Source of the DNA: an uncultured Clostridium sp.
GTDB lineage: Bacteria > Bacillota > Clostridia > Lachnospirales > Lachnospiraceae
Reading direction: 5' to 3'
NCBI GenBank assembly: GCA_900540335.1
Contig: UQFC01000007.1
Coordinates: 1 to 46,893 of the forward strand
DNA length: 46,893 nt
Each line of letters begins with the position of its first letter. Position 1 is the stretch's first letter. Positions 42,892 to 46,893 of the stretch are shown here, piece after piece. The notes beneath the pieces were generated by a model. That model saw only the letters and a list, made by a program, of their open reading frames with translations. It was not told the origin of the DNA and searched no databases. A program made the translations under genes and the position numbers.

Positions 42892-44232
42892 ATGGAAAAA
42901 TCACAGGAGCAGGACCGTCAGCAGATTCTGGATCTGGTTGCGGATTACTGCAGAAAATATCACTTAGAGAATAAGAAGCCTTATGAGCCGGGAGACAGAA
43001 TTCCTTATGCATCCCGGGTATATGATGAAAAGGAAATGGTAAATCTGGTAGACAGCGCTCTGGAGTTCTGGCTTACATCAGGGCGGTACACCGATGAATT
43101 TGAAGAGAAGCTGGCAAAGTATCTGGGAGTCCGTTATTGTTCTCTGGTCAATTCCGGTTCTTCTGCCAACCTGGTGGCCTTCATGGCCCTGACCTCTCCC
43201 CTTCTCAAGGAGCGGCAGGTACGGCCGGGAGATGAGGTTATCACTGTGGCTGCAGGCTTCCCCACAACGGTGACGCCCATGATCCAGTATGGGGCGGTTC
43301 CTGTTTTTGTGGATGTGACCATTCCCCAGTACAATATTGATGTGACTCAGCTGGAGGAGGCTCTTTCAGAAAAGACAAAAGCAGTGATGATTGCCCATAC
43401 TCTGGGAAATCCCTTTGATTTAAAGGCTGTTAAGGATTTCTGTGACAGACATGGACTGTGGCTGGTTGAGGATAACTGTGATGCCCTGGGAAGCCGCTAC
43501 ACCATAGACGGCAAAGAGCGGTTTACAGGAACAATAGGCGATATCGGAACCTCCAGCTTTTATCCGCCTCATCATATGACAATGGGCGAGGGAGGCGCTG
43601 TTTATACAGACAACCCGCTGTTAAACCGGATTATCCGTTCCTTCCGTGACTGGGGACGGGACTGCGTGTGTCCGTCCGGACGGGACAATCTCTGCGGACA
43701 CCGGTTCGACCGCCAGTACGGAGAACTGCCCCTGGGCTATGATCACAAATATGTATACTCTCATTTTGGATACAATTTAAAGGCAACGGATCTGCAGGCG
43801 GCAATCGGCTGTGCCCAGCTGGATAAATTCCCGGATTTTGTAGAGCGCAGACGCCACAATTTTGACAGGCTGAGAGCGGCTCTTTCCGGAGCAGAGGACA
43901 GACTGATTCTTCCGGAGCCCTGCGAAAATTCACGGCCCAGCTGGTTTGGATTTTTAATTACCTGCCGGGAGGGTGTTGACAGAAACCGGGTGGTTCAGTA
44001 TCTGGAGGACAAGGGTGTTCAGACAAGAATGCTGTTTGCCGGAAATCTGACCAAGCATCCCTGCTTTGATCAGATGCGGACAGAAAAGAAGGGATACCGG
44101 ATTGTGGGAGATCTTCATGTGGCAGATCAGATTATGCAGGATACCTTCTGGGTTGGAGTATATCCGGGCATGAGCGATGAGATGATTGACTATATGGCCA
44201 AAACAATTCTTGAGGCAGCAGACCTTTCATAG
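42892..44232 (+). CDS. rfbH: CDP-6-deoxy-4-hexulose 3-dehydrase (RfbH/E1)
   Basis: This 446-residue enzyme removes the C3 hydroxyl in 3,6-dideoxyhexose synthesis, using PMP and a [2Fe-2S] cluster. The PLP-lysine position of the DegT fold is His227 here (SFYPPHHMTMGEGGAV), the diagnostic change of E1. Cluster ligands are visible as Cys196, Cys258, Cys260 and Cys268, giving the C-x-C-x7-C pattern of the family. An E3-type reductase (RfbI/AscD), its usual electron donor, is not in this window. No final CDP-sugar reductase or epimerase was found either, so the end product (paratose, abequose, tyvelose, ascarylose or other) is open. Confidence 0.95.
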   Translation: MEKSQEQDRQQILDLVADYCRKYHLENKKPYEPGDRIPYASRVYDEKEMVNLVDSALEFWLTSGRYTDEFEEKLAKYLGVRYCSLVNSGSSANLVAFMALTSPLLKERQVRPGDEVITVAAGFPTTVTPMIQYGAVPVFVDVTIPQYNIDVTQLEEALSEKTKAVMIAHTLGNPFDLKAVKDFCDRHGLWLVEDNCDALGSRYTIDGKERFTGTIGDIGTSSFYPPHHMTMGEGGAVYTDNPLLNRIIRSFRDWGRDCVCPSGRDNLCGHRFDRQYGELPLGYDHKYVYSHFGYNLKATDLQAAIGCAQLDKFPDFVERRRHNFDRLRAALSGAEDRLILPEPCENSRPSWFGFLITCREGVDRNRVVQYLEDKGVQTRMLFAGNLTKHPCFDQMRTEKKGYRIVGDLHVADQIMQDTFWVGVYPGMSDEMIDYMAKTILEAADLS

Positions 44233-44235
44233 AGA

Positions 44236-44256
44236 GTCAGACAGGAGAGGTCTGAC
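44236..44256 (+). other. Intergenic hairpin between rfbH and the LicD gene
   Basis: GTCAGAC (44236-44242) and GTCTGAC (44250-44256) form a perfect 7-bp stem with a 7-nt loop just after the rfbH stop. No T tract follows, so it may be an RNA-processing or stability element rather than a terminator. Confidence 0.4.
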
Positions 44257-44316
44257 AGCTGCCTGCAGGGAAGCAGTACGGACTGAGGCTGCCGGAGGGC
44301 GGAAAAGAGGAAGAGA

Positions 44317-45162
44317 ATGGAATACGATCTGACCAGGGTCCATGAGACCAATCTAAAGATTTTAAAGGAAATTGACCGGATTTGCCGGAAATATAAAATT
44401 CAGTATATGTTAGACGGCGGAACGCTTTTAGGCGCAGTGCGCCACCAGGGCTTTATTCCCTGGGACGATGACGCGGATGTGGCATTTACCAGAAATAACT
44501 ACGAGGCTTTCCTGAAGGTAGTGCGCCGGGAACTGCCGGATACCATGGAGCTGATTATGCCCTGGAGTTTTCAGAAGGGCCGTGTATTCTTTGATTTTAC
44601 GGCAAGAATTATTTATAAAAACAGCCGGACACATGAGAATACAGAGGAAATGGAGTTTTATGAGGGCAAGCTGAATCATCTGTGGGTGGATCTGTTTATT
44701 ATTGACGAACTTCCCCGGAGCAAGGGAGGCGCTGCTCTGACACTTTTGATGCATAAAGCGGTTTATGCCCTGTCTATGGGACACAGATATCATCTGGATT
44801 ATAAGAAGTACAGTCCCTTCCATAAGCTGGCTGTGGGCTGCTGCTCTACTGTGGGACGGCTGATTCCCATGCGTTTCTTGTTCCGGCTTCAGCAGCTTGT
44901 GGCAAAGAAGGATAAAAGGGGACGCAGCAATCTGCGGTATTACAGCAATTATCAGCCGGATTATCTGTATGTGACTCTGAAAAAGGAGTGGTGCGAGGAG
45001 CTGGTGGAGCTGGATTTCTGTGATACCAGGCTGATGGCCTCCAAATACTGGCATGATGTACTGACCTGGGTATATGGAGATTATATGACTCTGCCTCCAA
45101 AGGAAAAACGGGTACCGGCCCATTCCACCATTCAGATTCAGGTATTTGACGAAGAAGTGTAG
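44317..45162 (+). CDS. LicD-family phosphotransferase
   Basis: LicD proteins move a phospho-alcohol, classically phosphocholine, from a CDP-linked donor onto a glycan. The 281-residue protein has the nucleotidyltransferase-like signature DGGTLLGAVRHQGFIPWDDD at 33-52 with DADVAF after it, and WVDLFIIDELP near the middle. No LicC or choline kinase is adjacent, so the donor may be CDP-choline made elsewhere, CDP-glycerol, CDP-ribitol or another. It follows the CDP-sugar genes in the same unit. Confidence 0.9.
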   Translation: MEYDLTRVHETNLKILKEIDRICRKYKIQYMLDGGTLLGAVRHQGFIPWDDDADVAFTRNNYEAFLKVVRRELPDTMELIMPWSFQKGRVFFDFTARIIYKNSRTHENTEEMEFYEGKLNHLWVDLFIIDELPRSKGGAALTLLMHKAVYALSMGHRYHLDYKKYSPFHKLAVGCCSTVGRLIPMRFLFRLQQLVAKKDKRGRSNLRYYSNYQPDYLYVTLKKEWCEELVELDFCDTRLMASKYWHDVLTWVYGDYMTLPPKEKRVPAHSTIQIQVFDEEV

Positions 45163-45176
45163 GCAGGAGTGAAGCT

Positions 45177-46139
45177 ATGAAAAAAGTCCTTTCCGTGGTA
45201 GTGTCTGTATACAATGAGGAACAGGCGCTGCCGGCGTTTTATGAAACCACCAGGCCGATTCTGGAAAGTCTGCCCTGGGATTATGAGCTGCTGTTTGTAG
45301 ATGACGGAAGCAGAGACAGGAGTCTTTCCATTCTGGAAAAGCTGGCAGAAGAAAATCCCAGAGTGAAGGTGATTTCCTTTTCCAGAAATTTCGGACATGA
45401 GGCAGCCATGATTGCCGGTGTGGATCGGGCATCAGGAGACGGTGTGGTCTGCATGGACGCGGATCTGCAGCATCCGCCGGAATGTCTGCCGGAGATTGTG
45501 GAAAAGCTGGAGCAGGGCTGCGGCGTAATCAGTATGGTGCGGACCAGAAATACATCTGCGGGACTTCTGAAGAATATCACATCTGCCGGATTTTATGCAG
45601 TTATCAATGCGCTTTCAGATGTGAAGTTTGAAGTGAACGCATCCGATTTTTTTGCGGTTTCCAGACAGGCGGCTGATGTGCTGCGGACCAGCTACCGGGA
45701 AAAAATCCGGTTTCTCAGAGGATATGTGCAGAATATCGGATTTCAGAAGGCCCGCATTGAGTATGAGGCTCATGACCGGGTGGCAGGAGAGAGCAAATAC
45801 AGTATTCAGAAGCTGCTTGCCTTTTCTATTAATACGATTATGTGTTTTTCCAACCTTCCTCTGAAGCTGGGAATTTATGCCGGAATTTTTGCGGCCCTTC
45901 TTGGAGTGGCAGTTATGATTTACACCCTTTGTACAAGGCAGGGTGCTCCCAGCGGCTATGCAACCATTGTCATTCTCATTTGCTTTATGTTTGCCATGCT
46001 GTTTGTGATTGTGGGAATTATCGGGGAATATATTGCAATTCTGTTCAGCGAGCTGAAGGATCGGCCGGTTTACATTGTGGAAAAAACGTGGAACCTGGAA
46101 AGCCGGGAGAAGGAGTGTTCCGGCGGGAAGGCTGAATAA
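45177..46139 (+). CDS. Polyprenyl-phosphate glycosyltransferase (GtrB/ArnC type)
   Basis: This 320-residue protein is a membrane-anchored GT2. VVSVYNEEQALPAFY, FVDDGSRDRS, a FSRNFGHEAAM segment and MDADLQHPPE give the catalytic core. Two C-terminal hydrophobic segments (about 230-300) provide the membrane anchor. Such enzymes make undecaprenyl-phosphate sugars that GT-C enzymes use on the outer face. It is the last gene of the second unit. GtrA-like flippase genes are not adjacent. Confidence 0.9.
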   Translation: MKKVLSVVVSVYNEEQALPAFYETTRPILESLPWDYELLFVDDGSRDRSLSILEKLAEENPRVKVISFSRNFGHEAAMIAGVDRASGDGVVCMDADLQHPPECLPEIVEKLEQGCGVISMVRTRNTSAGLLKNITSAGFYAVINALSDVKFEVNASDFFAVSRQAADVLRTSYREKIRFLRGYVQNIGFQKARIEYEAHDRVAGESKYSIQKLLAFSINTIMCFSNLPLKLGIYAGIFAALLGVAVMIYTLCTRQGAPSGYATIVILICFMFAMLFVIVGIIGEYIAILFSELKDRPVYIVEKTWNLESREKECSGGKAE

Positions 46140-46197
46140 AAGGTGCAGGAGAACCATAAAAAACAGATGAAAATCGGGAAAAATTTACTCGAAAACA

Positions 46198-46213
46198 ACT
46201 CAAACGTTTGTGT
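46198..46213. promoter_or_regulatory. LacI/PurR-type operator
   Basis: ACTCAAACGTTTGTGT is a 16-bp near-palindrome with a central CG and the perfect core CAAACGTTTG (46201-46210). It differs at only two positions from the E. coli PurR consensus ACGCAAACGTTTGCGT as I recall it. It ends 9 bp before the -35 box at 46223. A LacI-family regulator is the likely binder. Confidence 0.65.
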
Positions 46214-46222
46214 AAAGCTTTC

Positions 46223-46251
46223 TTGACGGTAAGCACGGTTTCTATTATACT
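46223..46251 (+). promoter_or_regulatory. Promoter of the solute-binding protein gene
   Basis: TTGACG at 46223-46228 and TATACT at 46246-46251 have a 17-bp spacer. The leader from about 46258 to 46425 is around 165 nt and strongly structured. Confidence 0.8.
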
Positions 46252-46261
46252 TTTAGAAACG

Positions 46262-46396
46262 GGCAGCACAAGCTGCCAGAGGGTGCAGAAGCGCCGGATT
46301 ATGGAAAATTATTATTTTTAAAGACTTGTGATAACGGAAAAGCCAGGAAGGTGACAGGTGTTCCCAAGGAGCGCAGCTTATCTTTCCTGGCTGTTT
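46262..46396 (+). other. Structured 5' leader, possible attenuator or riboswitch
   Basis: Three stems occur in order: GGCAGC-ACAA-GCTGCC (46262-46277), GGTGC-AGAA-GCGCC (46282-46295) and a closing stem AGCCAGGAA (46341-46349) / TTCCTGGCT (46384-46392). The last one encloses about 34 nt and is followed by GTTTT. It could act as a weak terminator or attenuator before the gene at 46426. I do not recognise it as a known riboswitch class. Confidence 0.45.
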
Positions 46397-46425
46397 TAAT
46401 ATCACAGGAGTGAGAAGGAGAAAAA

Positions 46426-46893
46426 ATGAAGAAAAAATTTCCGGTGCTGGCTGTACTGATGGCAGCAGCAGTGACAACAGGGTGTGCCCAGAAAGAAAGC
46501 GGGGCTTTACAGGAAAACGGAAGTCAGAACGCCAGTCTGCAGGGAGAAAGCGGTACGGCTCAGGAAAGCCGGGAGGATGTTATTGTAGTGATGGGAACTA
46601 CCTCGGAGCCGGAGGCGGGATTTGATCCGGCATATGGCTGGGGCGCGGGCGAGCATATGCATGAACCGCTGATCCAGAGCACCCTGACGGTGACAGAAGC
46701 AGATTTGAGTATCGGGTATGATCTGGCAACAGATGTGGAGACCTCCGAGGATGGAATGACATGGACGGTGACGATCCGCGACGATGCGAAATTCACGGAT
46801 GGCGAGGCGCTGACCGCGGAGGATGTGGCATTCACTTATAACACATTGAAAGAGACGAGTTCCGTCAACGATTTTTCAATGCTGAAACAGGCG
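46426..46893 (+). CDS. Peptide/nickel-type ABC solute-binding lipoprotein, 5' part
   Basis: The frame runs off the window after 156 codons. A lipoprotein signal ends in AVTTGC (Cys near residue 20), followed by a Gln/Ser/Glu-rich linker. The mature part begins VIVVMGTTSEPEAGFDPAYGW and continues with HEPLIQSTL, DLATDVETSEDGMTWTV and FTDGEALTAEDVAFTYN. These belong to family 5 extracellular binding proteins (NikA/DppA/OppA). The GWG and LIQSTL segments resemble nickel/metallophore-type members more than oligopeptide binders; that is tentative. AAGGAG precedes the ATG. Permease and ATPase genes presumably follow outside the window. Confidence 0.9.
   Translation, partial: MKKKFPVLAVLMAAAVTTGCAQKESGALQENGSQNASLQGESGTAQESREDVIVVMGTTSEPEAGFDPAYGWGAGEHMHEPLIQSTLTVTEADLSIGYDLATDVETSEDGMTWTVTIRDDAKFTDGEALTAEDVAFTYNTLKETSSVNDFSMLKQA

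Overview
The window looks like chromosomal DNA of a spore-forming, Gram-positive gut Clostridia member, most likely Lachnospiraceae. The basis is a CotS-type spore-coat kinase homologue, a type III glutamine synthetase, an L,D-transpeptidase with clostridial W-type repeats, strong GGAGG ribosome binding sites, frequent ATGA start/stop overlaps and moderate-to-high G+C. No rRNA, tRNA, IS element, integrase or CRISPR array was seen.

Layout. (1) 1-9279: housekeeping genes, mostly monocistronic: the tail of an unknown gene, a CotS-like kinase, a minus-strand membrane protein, phosphoglucomutase, threonine synthase, class II aldolase and GlnN. Several have clear promoters and intrinsic terminators. 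(2) 9280-10118: a gene-free stretch holding a 51-bp tandem repeat array (8 copies), then a promoter with a perfect 24-bp palindrome at the expected transcription start. (3) 10119-13574: a YjbR/MmcQ-like protein and a GT8-GT2-GT2 glycosyltransferase run. (4) 13657-21775: a visibly A+T-richer minus-strand block with a regulator, SDR, sugar-type ABC transporter, allantoinase-like and allantoate-amidohydrolase-like enzymes and RidA. It reads as a self-contained ureide (allantoin or related) uptake and degradation cassette. (5) 22028-23707: a secreted L,D-transpeptidase on the minus strand. (6) 23776-46139: a large plus-strand surface-glycan locus in two transcription units, separated by a terminator at 35022-35047 and a new promoter. 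(7) 46140-46893: a structured leader with a LacI/PurR-like operator, then the start of a peptide/nickel-type solute-binding lipoprotein.

How the genes work together. The glycan locus supplies unusual activated sugars. The four activities for GDP-D-glycero-alpha-D-manno-heptose are present as HddC, HddA and a fused GmhB-GmhA protein. RfbF, RfbG and RfbH lead to CDP-3,6-dideoxyhexose precursors. RmlC belongs to dTDP-rhamnose synthesis, whose other enzymes must lie elsewhere. A DegT aminotransferase and an ATP-grasp ligase suggest a modified amino sugar. Several GT2 enzymes, a LicD-type phosphotransferase, two flippase-like proteins, one ABC-2 export permease without an adjacent ATPase, and two large membrane proteins would assemble and export the polymer. 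Phosphoglucomutase at the left could feed glucose-1-phosphate to RfbF. The A+T-rich ureide block and the transpeptidase gene sit between the small glycosyltransferase run and the large locus, as if the block had been inserted there.
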